Assembly (NCBI RefSeq): GCF_032062135.1
Contig: NC_092858.1
Coordinates: 127,033,493 to 127,097,492 of the forward strand
Source of the DNA: Pyxicephalus adspersus
Lineage: Eukaryota; Chordata; Amphibia; Anura; Pyxicephalidae
Direction of reading: 5' to 3'
Length of the DNA: 64,000 bases
Positions within the stretch are counted from its first letter, which is position 1, and every line of letters starts with the position of its first letter. Shown here piece by piece: positions 12,001-26,100 of this stretch. The notes under the pieces are model-generated. The model was not told where the DNA came from, did not search any database, and saw only the letters and a program-made list of their open reading frames with translations. The position numbers and the translations under genes are program-made.

Positions 12001-15000
12001 ACATTCTCTCTGGATAAATAGGTTATTACTAACAGTTTGGTATTTTGTGCTAAATAATTATTTGGGACATCATAAATAAAACCAGCTGCATGCCAAAAAA
12101 TGAATGTTACTCAAACTAAACTATGAACGGTAACTACTTGTGCTTGGTAATATATTGACTTTTCAATTTAGGTAAATGTTTTAAGTATGTTAAACTATGT
12201 TATGTTAATTTGTTGCAAATTTTTGAGTGATATTCATCCATTTGTATTCATATATATTTAATAATGTTTCTTTAAAACATACTGGCTGCAGATTTTTTAT
12301 TCACTTACGGTATTATGACTCTATATTGATATTTGTTCAATAATGTATGCTGCAGAAAGTTACAGTTGTATTGTGGATATGAGGTTGTGCTCCAATGGGA
12401 AGAGCACAGCAAGAGAGCAGGGCCTATGTCCTGGTTCCCCAGTTGTAGAAATGACATTGGGTGGCCTGTGGTTTAAAAATTTGTCATTGTCAATACTGTA
12501 TAAAAGTTTCAGTTACTTTTATATGGTGGACAGAGTGTCTGTCTTGCAGTTACAAGGTCAAACAAAGTTGAGAAGAAAATTGTCGTTTCTCTGTAAATCC
12601 ATGGTGGGATGTATAATTGTACATCATTTGAAAACTTGGGCATACAGAGTACAGCTCACAGGTCAGGGAAATGTTGTGCATTTTATGTGTGTAATGAGGG
12701 TTCATTCTCCTTGAGACAACAGTGATCTCATGCTGTGGTCCTATTTCAAACCTCTACAATAGTGCAAATTAAACTAAGTGATGGCAAAGAAAGCAATCTT
12801 GTAACACTATTTCATCCCTGCCGAGCAAAGTATATGGTGTAGAAAACCTTATCACAAATTGTTTCAAAAGTCTGTAAAGTCTTCAAAGCAAGAAAATTAA
12901 AGGACACGCATGATCTAAAACAAGTGCTGTAAATGCTCTATACACATAGAACACCTCCTGTACATCCATAAAATAAGGAATTAAAGGTTAATGGTTTTCA
13001 CATCATGACAGTCATATTTATATAAATGCATGTTCTGTTTCAACCATCTATTATATTTTGGGCAGTTAATCAAATTTAACAATATTCTTGTCTGTCTTAC
13101 TTCAATGGACTTGACAGTCATAGCACAAAAAGGGATACGTAGAATACATGTTTTTTTTCCTAAAAAATTATAAATACAATTAAATAAGTTATTATATAAT
13201 ATTTCATTTGGATACTAAAACACAGGCTTAGATGTGGGCTACTTTTCACAAGTTTACAGTTTCTTCTATCCTCCTGGTTAAAGAAAGCATGTTGTTTACA
13301 TAGCTCTATAACCCAAGTTTAATGTATAGGTGTATACTGTAAGTGAGTAAGTCTATACTGTAACTTTTCATTGCCTATAAGCTCCTGATGTTGTAAACAG
13401 TGTGCAGGTGCTTCAATAGGCAATACTGCAGTAGGGTAAGTAAAATTCCACTGCATGCTCCTGGTATATTATTTTAGAGTCCAGGAGATTCAATAACTTA
13501 AGTTGTTAGATTAAGGTGACTTAATTGTGCTGTGTTAAAACATATCCACAATTGATTGAAACCATTGCACTAGCCATTTCTTCAGAAAAAGGAAATTGTT
13601 TATTGACAGACCATTCACCCACCAGAAAATCAGTTGGAAAGTGAACAACTTTAATTATACCACATGGTATATGTGCAACCTACAAATTCTCTTCCATGTC
13701 TCTGATTTTCTGATTAATATAGTTACAATTTAACAAGAGTTGACTTCTATCAGCATTACTCTTTTCTAGCATGTTTCATTATTACGTATTACTTTTTTGT
13801 GTTATTTAAATAAATGCAAAAGTAGATTAAGATAGCTTACCATTCCTCTAAAGATATTGTACAGAAGCAGTTGGTCTATTTTTCTATATCTATATACCAC
13901 ATGATTTCTTTGATTTTTTTTCCCCCTTACCTAATATCATGATAATTTGACTTTCTCAACTAAAGTATTGTGTCTTTGTTTGGCCTTGTGAACTTATTTT
14001 ACTAATTGCTATTTTTGCTATTTGTAAAATGATACATTTTCAATAAAGAAATGCTAAAAAAAATCATATCCAATGTTAGCTAAATGTAACTGTCAATGAT
14101 CAATTACATATATTATTAAAAAAAAGAAAAGGGAAGAAATGATAGACCACTTTTTCTATTTCGGACATCACACTTTTATGTTAATAACAATGAATTTCTT
14201 TTATTTCATTACTTTTCTGCTTTTAAATCCACCAATTAAAGAGGAATTTGCATTAAAAAAATTACACTTACCTTTACTTACACAGGGCCCTCAATCCCTC
14301 CACAATCAGATTCTATTCGGTCCACCACCATCCTGAACTTTGTATTGAAAGGAACCAGCAAATGCCACCATCTTCATCTGTCTTCCCCTGGGTTCCACCT
14401 ATGTCACCCAATCTTGTACTGCACAGGCCCAAGACTGACGTTCATCCTGAAAATGTAAGAAAAAAGAAGTACCAATCTCACTGCACATGCGTCAGATGGG
14501 CACTCTTTCTTTTACATTGCGAGGAACACGCCTCCTGCTCATGCCTGGTGCAAAATTTAGGGGCATGTTTTACTTTCACTGTGTACTACCTTGTTCTAAC
14601 CAAAAAGATTTTTGTTCAGGGCAACACATTTTGTTTCAGTAGGTGATGTGTTTTTTTTTTTTTTTTACTTTGAGTGATTTTTATATATAAGTTAGTGGAA
14701 TCAAAATCAAACTAAAAAAGGAGGAGTGGAAAAAAAACATTGCCATTAACAATAATAATCAGTTAATTTGCAGTTCCTTTCTTAGTACTATGCATTCGGA
14801 AAAGTCTCCCCAGGATGTCCCCACTGTTGTTTACATTTCTTAAAACTGAGATTCTTGAAAATCATTCTTTTGTATGAGAAATAAAAAATTCCTTCAGAAC
14901 CTAAATTGCAGGACTAACTTATCAATTTTCTATTTTGTAGGATTATTATCTATATTGTGAGACAAATATGTAAAATACTTGGTCCCTCTAGTATATAAAA

Positions 15001-16421
15001 TTAAGCTTTTATAGGGCATTTTAACACTTCTGAAATTGGTGAAAATAATCTGAAATGTAGATCTTTGATGTTCTAGCAGTACCAGAGTCTGGAATTGCCT
15101 AGAGGTCTTTGTTGGACTGAAAACATATTCACCAAGTCTCTCTCTCTCAAGAAAATTGTAGATGATGGGTAATACCTTTAAGTATCATAGAGGAATCAAA
15201 AAAATGTAAAAAAAATGTAAAGGCTGCTAGAGATAGCCAGGCAAATGAGTCTTCCTTGCAATTTAGGAAATTTATGATGGAATGATTTGTTTTAATCAAT
15301 GAAATGAAATAAAATTTTAGAAAGGTCCCCATAAACCTAATTTGAATTTGCTTTAAACTAGAAGAGCTGTGTTGGATTTTACACACAATTGGCAGCTACC
15401 TCTTGCTATCTGGTAAAAGTCAGCAGGGCAGGAGCTAAAGGGAAAAGTCTCTAACATACCTGTACTCAACCAGGGTTCATTGGAAATCTTGGGTTCCTCC
15501 TGGGGGTCCTAGGGGTTTCCTGAGCTGTGGCTCATTGATCTCCCATTTGATGGAGCCTGCATAGTTCTAGAGAACTTTCCAGAGTCAGATGGCATTACAT
15601 CAATGATCATTCTGCCTGTAAGAGTGACTCTTTTATACCACTATGAAAGGAACACTGTTCCCACTGACCAGTATTGCAAGGGGCACTTTTTTAATGACCA
15701 CAAATGACTTGCTTTTATCAGGCCCAATATTTTTATAGTTACCCCTTGGAATAAAAAAAGCAAGGTTTACCAAGGCTGCCCTAACATATGTCATAACTAG
15801 ATCCATTTTAGGTTTTGATCACCCAAGTTCTCCAAAGGTCGGTCTATCGTCTCCAGTCCTGGGGTGCTAATAAATCTGGCCTAGTGTGAAAAGTTGAAAA
15901 ATCAGAGTAAGAAATTTCATTTCATTCAGGAGAAGAGTCTGCACGACTGTGCAAGATGGGAGAAAAGGCTCGAGTTCAACTTTAAAGGTGATAATTTAGG
16001 TAATATATTCTCATATTTTGTTATTAAAAATAAAAGCTGTATCATGTTGTATGCCTTCATTTATGTATGTGTGTTGATCTTCTATGATCAGATCAATTTG
16101 TGTGTTATTTTTACTTACAATTATTTAAAAATATATGTAGTTCTGTACACAATAAAAGGCAGGATATCTTTTTATGATTCAACTGATCTTAACAATGATC
16201 TAAATTCTTTAAAGGTTTCTAGCTGTAAAGCCCAAACCTGTGCCGTTAGCATAGGAAGAGTAACCATAGCAATCAATATTATCTGTATCCTCCACGAGTT
16301 TCCTTCTTCCTCTTATTGCCAGCAACACTTTTCCCCATTTACAAGTAGAAAGTTAACATTTCTCTTTTATAGTTCCTTGCTGAAGTTTCTCACATGATTA
16401 TGAAACTGATCTGATGCAAAA
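9066..16421. other. No gene; dispersed repeats upstream of DIPK2B
   Basis: No exon is recognised. Segments at about 11485-11760 and 15465-15700 share the order 'CCAGGGTTC', 'CTGTAAG.GTGAC', 'CCCACTGACCA', so they are two copies of one dispersed repeat. A block at about 14235-14600 ends in 'CTCACTGCACATGCGTCAG' and resembles 39735-39940 and part of 22510-22640. A fragment at 15818-15882 (TCACCCAAGTTCTCC, then TAATAAATCTGGCC) matches the foldback MITE family of 43.6-44.9 kb. The last few hundred bases must contain the DIPK2B 5' UTR and promoter. No CpG island or clear TATA box is visible there. Confidence 0.45.
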
Positions 16422-16639
16422 ATGGGATTTTGGATATGTTCACATTTTTTACACAAATGCCACTTTTGTGCTTTGTTTCTCATTATTATGTTGGGAATGG
16501 AAAATGTTGCAGCAACCAATTCTTCAATATCCAAATTAAAAAGCTCCTATAATTTTGGCAAAAGTTTTCTTGGACTGGACAAATGTAATGTCTGCGTTGG
16601 GACTTCTGCGTGTAAGAAATTCTTTAAAGAAGAAATAAG
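16422..16639 (+). CDS. DIPK2B: DIPK2B coding exon 1 (start, signal peptide)
   Basis: Encodes residues 1-72 plus two bases of Arg73. The ATG at 16422 is chosen because in-frame TGA codons lie just upstream (16401 and 16407) and the context (A at -3, G at +4) is a good initiation site. The first 31 residues are hydrophobic and cysteine-containing, as expected of a signal peptide. The mature part starts with the conserved [14 protein letters not shown] stretch and ends KFFKEEI. The donor is AAG|GTCAGA, and the TCTA microsatellite starts 14 bases later. Confidence 0.93.
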
Positions 16640-16653
16640 GTCAGAAGCCTCAG

Positions 16654-16692
<39 letters not shown>

Positions 16693-16732
16693 CTATCTAT
16701 CTCCCTATCTAACTATCTATATCTATCTATCA

Positions 16733-16763
<31 letters not shown>

Positions 16764-16784
16764 CCTCTATCTATCTATCTATCA

Positions 16785-16819
<35 letters not shown>

Positions 16820-16828
16820 ATCTATCTC

Positions 16829-16867
<39 letters not shown>

Positions 16868-16960
16868 CTATCTAACTATCAATCTATCTCTATCTAACTA
16901 TCTATATCAATCTATCTATCTATCTAACTATCAATCTATCTCTCTATCTAACTATCTATA

Positions 16961-16992
<32 letters not shown>

Positions 16993-16998
16993 CATCTT

Positions 16999-17031
<33 letters not shown>

Positions 17032-17073
17032 TTATCTCTATCTCTCTATCTATCAATCTATATCTATCTATCA

Positions 17074-17154
<81 letters not shown>

Positions 17155-20100
17155 ACTATCTATCTCTATCTCTATCTATCTATGGTGGTGGTGGGGGTCA
17201 TGTCAGGTCTTCATTGGGCTCTGTATGTTATATAGGCCGTTATGTACTGGGGATGGGTGATGTGATGCTTTATGGAAGATATGTACACCTTGCTCATCCC
17301 ACCCCTCCCACTGGTCATGATCTGCCTGCATTGCATAGAGAAGAATAGATGTGATGATGACTTTCGGTTCAATGTATAAATGAAAAAAAAAAAAGGTCAT
17401 ATAAAAAAATATAAAACACCAATATACTATTTATTGTTCATGACACCAATTAGCAGATCATCCATCATTTTTTATCACGATGACCATAATCACCAAATTT
17501 TAAAGTTGCCACCAGATTTGAAGTAGAGAAACTCATCTTCAAAGTAAATTAAGTTAACTTCCTATTTTATCTATGAATGGTAAGTGATCGGAAATCTACG
17601 GGGTTGCAGCAATAAAAACCTCAAGAAAGGTTTTCTGGGCCACATTGTATGAAGACACAAAAAAAAAAAAAATCTGTTGAGTACTATATAACTTTATTTG
17701 TATGCTGTGTGAAAAATCTTAGGACTGAATGTAAATGTGTGTTAAGCTATTTCCCTGAATTTGAGTTGTTATGTATATGTGTGTCTTACCCTTAAATAGA
17801 AAATGTTTTACACACCTATTTTAATCCTATTGGTGCTATCTGTTTAATGGGGACCATAGCTACAAGAGTAGGGGCTCCAATGCTTCCACAATGTAAAGTA
17901 TTTAACGTGGTCTATAGAGAGCCCAGGACTGCAACTCCCACATTAAAATAGATATTGCACAGAGGAGTTCTTCCTTAAACGTTAAGCTTCTTTTTGTTTA
18001 TGTATTCAGGCATTTTATAGGTGAGTACCTTAAAAAACAAACCCAAATTGCATCAGCTTCTGTACCGAACTGATGACTGCTATTTGCTAAGAGTTTTAAG
18101 CCCTTGACCTCTTTTTCTGGTTAAATCCAAATATGAAATCTATTTCTAGTGTGTAATGTAAGCTAATTTAATTTGAGATACTGTAATCTTCTCCTTTGAT
18201 CGAGCTTTTCAAAGTATCTATAAGTCATCTCCACTGTGATTTCACATAAGTGCTTCTGAAACTCTTCCTACAAAGTAGGCTTACAATTTTTTATAATTGC
18301 TAACCTATGGTGTTGCACTTTACAATTTACATTTTATTCAGTTCTTAAAGTATATGTGTGAAGCTCTATTATAAAAAAATAGAAAGAAAAAAAAAAATCG
18401 CCTTTAAAACGTCTTAAAATACAGAGACAGAAAAGTTAATCCTCTCAAAACAGATTACGTATTAATCTATTGCATGTTCTGTTTAAAGTCAATTTCTAGC
18501 CAGACGATTTTATTTTATTATATTACATATTTTTATACTCTAAACCTAACTATATGCTGCTGATGGACAGAGATATTAGCTGAGCTGTTTTAAAAAAATC
18601 ATCACCACTTTCCGTTAGTCAAGGTGGAATGATAAAAGAGTGCTGGGTGCAGCAAGGTGTTGTCACAATTTTAACTTCCAAAGGAGGTTACGAGATTGCT
18701 GGGGATAGGATGATTGGAAAACTATTTTGCAGAGATTAATTTAATTTTGACAAATAGAAAATTCAAATCTTTTTCCCTGAGTTTTCTTTTTTGTAAAACG
18801 TCTTTCTTTTAATGAATAGGGTGCATATTAAAGGTAATTTATTTTTTGTGAGATTTTTTCCCCGGTTTTTGGTGTATTTTGTTGTTATATAGGAACTGTT
18901 GTTTTATTTCACTTGTTTTGAAAAAATAGATCGTTATCCAAGCAATAAAGAAATGCTCAGTTTTGATAACCTGAAATTATCGAGTATTAAGCTTATCAAT
19001 CTACATGAGTTTGGTGACAATTTGGTAAGCTAGTTCTGGCACAAGCATTTTTTAAGGATGCACTTGTTGCTGAAAATTGGTATGTGTTTTAATTTTTGTT
19101 CAAGACCGTGTGATATAAAAATGTAGAAGAAAGACTGTCATTACATCAGTTACATATTTTTACTAGTGTACGTAATCATATTAAAAACTGTCCCTCAAAG
19201 GCGCTCACAATATAATGTCCCTACCATGTCATTAACAGTCCAAATCCAATTTTGATGGGAAGCTAGTTAACCTAACTGTGGTTTTGTGAAGAAACCCAGC
19301 AAACATAGGGAGAACATACAAACTCATTGTAATTCAAACCTGCCACCTAGCGCTGCAAAGGCGAGAGTGCCAGCCAAAGCACCAACTGTGCTGCCCAAAT
19401 TCACCCCAGGCCTGTAACATACCGTATTTTCCGGCGTACAAGACGATTTTTTAACCCCGCAAAATCTATGACAAGTCAGGGGTCGTCTTGTACGCCGGGT
19501 ACCAGTACTTACCTGCAGCGCCCGGTGTCCCCGCGAGTCCCCTCTCTGGTCTGGCGTCCCTGCGAGTCCTCCTGTGCCTCCTTCTGTCTTCCTGCTTTTC
19601 AGCTTACACGAGTCCTCCTGGGCAGGCTCGCGTTGCTTCACAGCAGGACTCGTGTAAGCTGAAAAGCAGGACGTGAGCCTGGATTGGCTCTTCACTGGAA
19701 CACGCCCATTCATTACTTAGAACTAGTAGTGTACAGTTCTTTCTGCCTGTCAGTTCTCTCACAATAGTGAGATTTGACAGGCAGAAGGAACAGTACAATA
19801 CTGGGCATATAACACGACCCCCAAATGATTGGTTAGAGTGGGGGGGTCGTCTTATACGCCCAGTCGCCTTATACACCGGAAAATACGGTATTTGTGCTGA
19901 AAAATTTTTGAACATCACGAATCTGGCTAAATTAAATTAAATGGCAATTTTTAACTGTGGGTATTACCACTGTGATACCTGAACCATTTGAATCCTAAAT
20001 GTAAAATGTTGCTGTGATCATGTGTTTGCCCTGTGGCCAGGTCTCAGTGACTGCAGTGGGTCCTAATAGGTATTACTGCTAGAAACAATAGCTGTTAGTG

Positions 20101-23100
20101 ACAGCCATGGTCTAGCAATAAACCATGTAGCTGAATCTACCAGGTCAAAAAATAAAAATGCTCTATAGCACAGCTAAGGCTCCTTTCACACTTTGAAAGA
20201 AAAAATGAGCGGTTAGCCACTGCCAAGCACCCTTATAGAACTACTGTTGGGTTTTTAGTGTTCATTGCAAAATTTGACAACTGATTTGTCGGGTGGTTGT
20301 GGTGCAGTTCTTGTTTCAGAGGATAAAAAACAACTGTGTAGCAGGAAGTGACTTTTACGAACTGGGCCATGATTGACTGCAACCACAGCCATATGCAAAA
20401 ACTGGTTTGCAACTACTCCCATTCAGTTTGGTTTTGGAGCCTTTAGTAGAACGCTGTGGTCAAGTTTTAATTGGGCCTAATACATACTTATCCTGCATAT
20501 GATAGAGCATATCACTGCATTAGTAATCAGTTGATTTGTGGGTCATTGTGATCATTTTTACCTTTTTAAACTTTTTAATTTAAACAAGAAAAATAAAAAA
20601 TGCATAAAAATGTATTTTAGATTTTAATACAATTGAAATTCAACTTATAATACTATCAACCTAATCATAGTATGGCGTTTGTCTCACCTATATCAAAGCA
20701 GGTTTGAGAACTGGCTTGCACCCCATCTAAGACTTCCGCCTGCTGATCTTCAGAGCTTTGCAGGAAACCACAGTGATGATGGGGACAGCTGGAGACCTGT
20801 TGTGATTTCCCGATTGTCTAGTAAAAGTCAACATGACTTGGCGGACAAAAGAATCTGTAGGACCTTTACTAAGAAGAAATCGTGCAGTATAGAAGGAATA
20901 CTGAGAAAAACAGAGAGGTTCCAAAAGTGGATGAATGCAAAACGTCTTACTCCAGACTTGGTGCAGGCAAGTGGTTATATGAACATGTTAACAAGTACAA
21001 CGTATATATCCCTGGTCTTTATAACAAGAAGCATCTGAAGAAAAACTTTTTGACCTATTTTTAGTGTAGTTAGCAACAACTTTATTTTATTTGTAAAGAG
21101 CAGAAAAGAAGAATAAAAGTAGAATTGTTTTGATAAGGGTAGAAAAAAAATCCTATTTCAGATAATAGTATCCATGGAACTCATTTTACAATGAACAAAG
21201 AAGCATTCACATCAACCTTGGTCCTGGAACTAGCTTACCAATAAATATAATCAATAGGGTCTATTTTGAAAGATATCATTATTAGAACTCTAAAAGGTCC
21301 CTAAAATATATTTTTTGCTTTTATCATGGACCATAGATCATTGCACTCTGAATAATTGAGATTAGAGGACTAAATGGTAACAGATAATATAAGTTAAACT
21401 TTTAAGTTGAGTTTGTTTTAATATAAATTACCAACTTGTACAAGCAAGATGCTTTAAATTACCCATTGTTCTCCTTGTTCACATCTTCATATGTTGAATA
21501 TGTACATTGTCACTGTAATAAAAGGAAAGAAAGAACATAGGGGTTTTTAATGAATGCAAATACATTGTACAATAAATAATTATATAAATTGTAAATTAGT
21601 CCAGGTTGTCACAATAGGCAAACTCCGAAAAAACATAACATTTTTTGGGCCACCAGGTGGCACTAGACAGCTTGTAGCCTTTTTCAAGGAGTGATTCAAT
21701 AGGGTTCCCCTTTGGTGAACTATACTATACTACCGTATTTTTCGGACTATAAGACGCACTTTTTCTTCCCCAAAACTGGGGGGGAAAAGTGGGTGCGTCT
21801 TATACACCGAATACACGTTAAATATACCGGTAATTAAAAAAAATCATACTCTTCTGATCACTCTGTGTCAGAGTGATTAGAAGGGGATACATTGACACAG
21901 AGTGATTTTTTAGTATTTTGTTCAGAATCTTTTTTTTCTAGGTTTTTCTGCTTTAAAATTGGGTGCGTCTTATAGGCCGGAGCGTCTTATAGTCCGAAAA
22001 ATACGGTATATATTAAAAAAAGGAACAGGTTTTTAAAAATATTTTATTAGAAGATATTACCAATATTAGTGTATTACTTAAAATATTAAAAATAAATATA
22101 AATAAATAAAATAAATAAAAAATGAATATAATATAATTAGTGAGATAAGCTTGGTTGCAAGTGGCCAGCTATGTGTAACAGGCACCCCACCAGCCGCTCA
22201 GTCCCTCGCACAGCAGCGCCTGCAGATTTGACTTCAGGCGGCAGTGAGCAGTACTAAGCGTCTCCCCCTAAGCAGGGTTCTATGGCAGTAGGAAGGGTTA
22301 ACCACAGTGCCACCTCACTGCCAGTCTGAATGCAGCCTTAAAGTTTGGTGAGCAGGCAACTTTATATTTGAGGCACCACAGCACGCAGACATTTGGCAGT
22401 ACCCTAATGCTCAATGCCATGTAAGTGGCCCCGGGGGTCCCTAATATGCAAACTCAATTTGGGGACCCTGGTCTTGAAATAGACAAGTTTTTTTTTCATT
22501 AAATGTCTTCATTAAATTTCAATAAATGTTCCAAGAACAGGCATGCACAGGAGTGAATTTTCTGTCGTTGATCAAAGAAAGATGGTGATCTCACACATGC
22601 ACAGTGAGATTGGCGCATTCGTATTTTTTTTTACAAGTACAGTGGCGTACATCACTGATCTATGCAAATAAAGGTGTGAGATTTTATGTTTGAGACTCCG
22701 TATCTGGCAACTTATCACCTAACCTGGGGACATCCCCACTTCGCAAGTGATTTAATACCCATGATGAAGCCTCTGCCTGGGCTAAATGTGTCTGGTAATA
22801 ACACTTAACGGTTGAGACAACTGAGTTTGGATACGCTGGCTACGGACTTGATGAGCTAATTATGCTCCCTAAATGGATAAATGGTTCTGATGGATAGGCC
22901 ATAAGTTGTCTAGTGCCACCTGGTGGCCCAAAACATTGTATGTTTTTGTAGAATGTGTTGCCTGTTGTGACAATCTCGAGTAAATACAATTTATTTGCAT
23001 GCTTTAAAAAAACCCTCTGTTCTTGCTTTCCTTTTTTTACTATTATATGTTCTTGGGGTTGGCATTAGATTTTTTATGTGAAGGACTCCCAGTACCTTAA

Positions 23101-26100
23101 TATTAGACTTTTTGCTTTGTTCACATAACTGGACTTGTCCTGTAATGTTGAAGAAATTTTGTAGCTTAGAACAGGGTGGTTTTATAACTCATACACCTCC
23201 CATCCTATTATCTAACAACAAATATCTGTCTCAACATATTCCATGGTGATTGGAAAAAAATTGTGTTACCTGTATAGATATAAATGTTGTAATATACTGA
23301 GTGACAAGTGATAAGTTGTTTTGTGGAAGCTGATTATCTTTCCTCCAAAAAGAACTAATTCCTAAAGCCTTGTGGAGTATGTAAAGGTAAAACTAGGCTT
23401 CCATGTGAATTTAAATATAATTCTAACATACTACAGATCTGATCTGTTTTGGTGCTCAGCTCCTGTTTTGCTCAGAAACCCTGGGCAGACTTTACATAGA
23501 TAAATCAAAGGACTACTACAATGTAAGTAGCCATTGACCAGTAATACACCACAAAACCCCTTCCAGGTCTAATGACTACCAGTGTGCCCACTCAGCTCCT
23601 ACTGAAAAAATGTAACGCTAATGAGCAATTACCCCTCCTGCCCCACTGATGATCCATGTCCTTCTCAGGCTGCAACTTTTGATCAGTGTACCCCTTCACC
23701 TCTTATGGAAGGCCAGTGTACCCCTGCAGTCGCTGTTGATAACCAATGTCCCCCTCTAGTAGCACCCACTGACTTTTAATTTTCTTTTTGAACCCAATTT
23801 TTTGTTCATATTTATTTATTCTGTTCCCCCCCCTGGCCATCAAGGCGAGGGCTTTTTTCCCCCATTGACCCTGACACTGTGCACTTCTTTCATCACCAAC
23901 ACCAGACATTTTACCTACTGTTAGCTACGGATGCTGCTTACCAATGCATAGTCATGATGCCAGAATTCGCCCACTCTCCCATCTCAGGTCTGACCCTGCC
24001 AGGGACACAACCCGCCCACTGCCCTGAGCCTGCGATGCATACGGGATACATGGTCTGTGGCTTCGGCTGCTGTGCCCCCCAAGCGGATCCTTCTCCTGGC
24101 CCTGCTGGGGGGTGCACCGGTCAGAACAACGGACCACCAAAAATGTTCCCGCAGGCCACAGGTTGGGGGCCGCTGCTGTACACTATGTTGTACATTTCAT
24201 AGTCCTGACAGTATTTTCTAAACAGTTTTTCATTGCTCTTCTACTTTAAAGTAGACTTGGGCAAGGTGTTTATTTTTACAGTCTTGCATAATATGCAAAA
24301 AAATTCCTAACTCTTTATTGCCTATATACCTATCCTATCTTCCGTTTTCCCAACCTAATGTCATGTGTGTAAAAAGTAGAATCTCCGTAATTTGCAGTGC
24401 AGTGAAAGTAGCAGCCATTATGCAGCCTTCCTGCATGAGGTCATATCTTTGTTTATAGGGATAGCTATAAATGTAAGGAAAAAATATGTTTTGCTATTAA
24501 AAATCAGATCATCTGACACAATCTTCCTGGTTTCTTTAAGCCACATGCAGCACTTTTCTAGTAAAACTAAGGTCTTGTACACAGATCCATTTCCGATTTT
24601 CTGCTCCACTGTCTTATGTGACTGATAACCCTATTGGTAACTGATTAGTCTGAAGTCCCAAAACACTGCATACACATGTACAAGTTTTTGCCCTCTGATC
24701 CTTTTTTCTTGATAGAAAAATTGGACATTGAAGTTTCAGTTGGATACACTCAAATTTTGATACAACCTGTATACTCTTGATCAACGTTTACCAACATTTG
24801 TTCAATCAATCCACGATCCATGATCCTTCAAATGCACTTAAGATCCAATCGTTTCACTGGATTGGAAATTGGATTGGACTACTACTACTATTGTACTACC
24901 TCTAAGTCGGTTTTATGGTAGGTACATTTTTTTAAACAGGGTTCTGTTCCTGAAGTAAAGAAGAAATTTCAACTTTCTGTTTTAATGATTTTTTATGTGT
25001 ATGTGTGTGAAACTTTCACTCCCTGTTCTGTAGGTACGGGGAATTTTCCTGGGTGTGGACTGTATACAGTGTTTAAGAAAAGACCGATTTTTGTAAGTGG
25101 GACTTTTAAGACAGTATATGCCTAAATATAGTTATATAAAAGAAGAAAAAACTTTATTGTTCACAAAATGTTAAAACTTTGACAAATCAGTACATAACTT
25201 TAAAACATCCATGATTCCATCATATAACAATATGATAGGTATAATAACAGACTCAAGCTAAAAACATAGTGCTAAATATATCAATAGAGCCTAAGTAAGT
25301 ACAGTTGATTGATTTGCTGTAACAATCCAATGCATTTTGCAGATTAAATCCGCTTCCTCAGGGATTTAGTTTGTACAAATGATAAACATAGCAGCACACT
25401 AAATATCAAAGTCATTAGTGCAACTTAATCTGGCGTAGGACTAAGCACAAGAGGTGGAGATAAAAACCACAGCACAGAGAGGGTCAAAAGCCCACATCCA
25501 GGGAAGACACCCAAGAATATTACAAAATTTGGGAGGTGTTGTGATCTATTCAATGGTTAGTTAGATATCAAAACCCATCAAGGGATAGCAGTAAAGCGGC
25601 AAATTACCCAACGGTTAATGCAAACAAAGTTACTGTGTCCACTGGAGGGGTCACCCATGATGTCCCCAAAGTGTAGGGGTCAAACAGTATAAATGGACCC
25701 CTACACTTTGGTTTTTGCACCAAAGTACACAATATTTTTAGCTTGAGTCTGGTATTATACCTTTAATATTGTAATATGATGGAATCACAGACATTTTAAA
25801 GTTATGTATGGATTTGTCATGAGTTTTAACATTTTGTGAGCAATTACATTTTTTCTTCTTTTATATAACTATATTTGTGTATATAGTGCCTTAAAAGTCC
25901 CACTTACAAAATAGTCTTTTCTTTTTCTAAATAGGGATGCTGGCAAGTTATTAAATATTTGGAGATTTGACAAAGGGGAAATTACTTTTCTGGCCTGGAT
26001 ACAGTGTATACTATAAGTTCAGACTTTTTTTATTTTACCATGCCCCTTAAAGCCGTGTGTGGTATTCAGCACAATGTAGTATTGCCTGTTTCCACTAAGA

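Noticed and set aside
12343..12714. 123-codon plus-strand open frame
   Set aside because: No recognisable domain, no splice context, codon use like the AT-rich surroundings; likely chance.
15894..16397. 167-codon open frame just upstream of DIPK2B exon 1
   Set aside because: Low-complexity hydrophobic composition and no homology I know; the region is better read as DIPK2B promoter or 5' UTR. In-frame stops separate it from the DIPK2B ATG.
20966..20973. GT donor at 20972 for DIPK2B exon 2
   Set aside because: It would add seven-odd bases and shift the frame relative to exon 3, which starts in phase 0.
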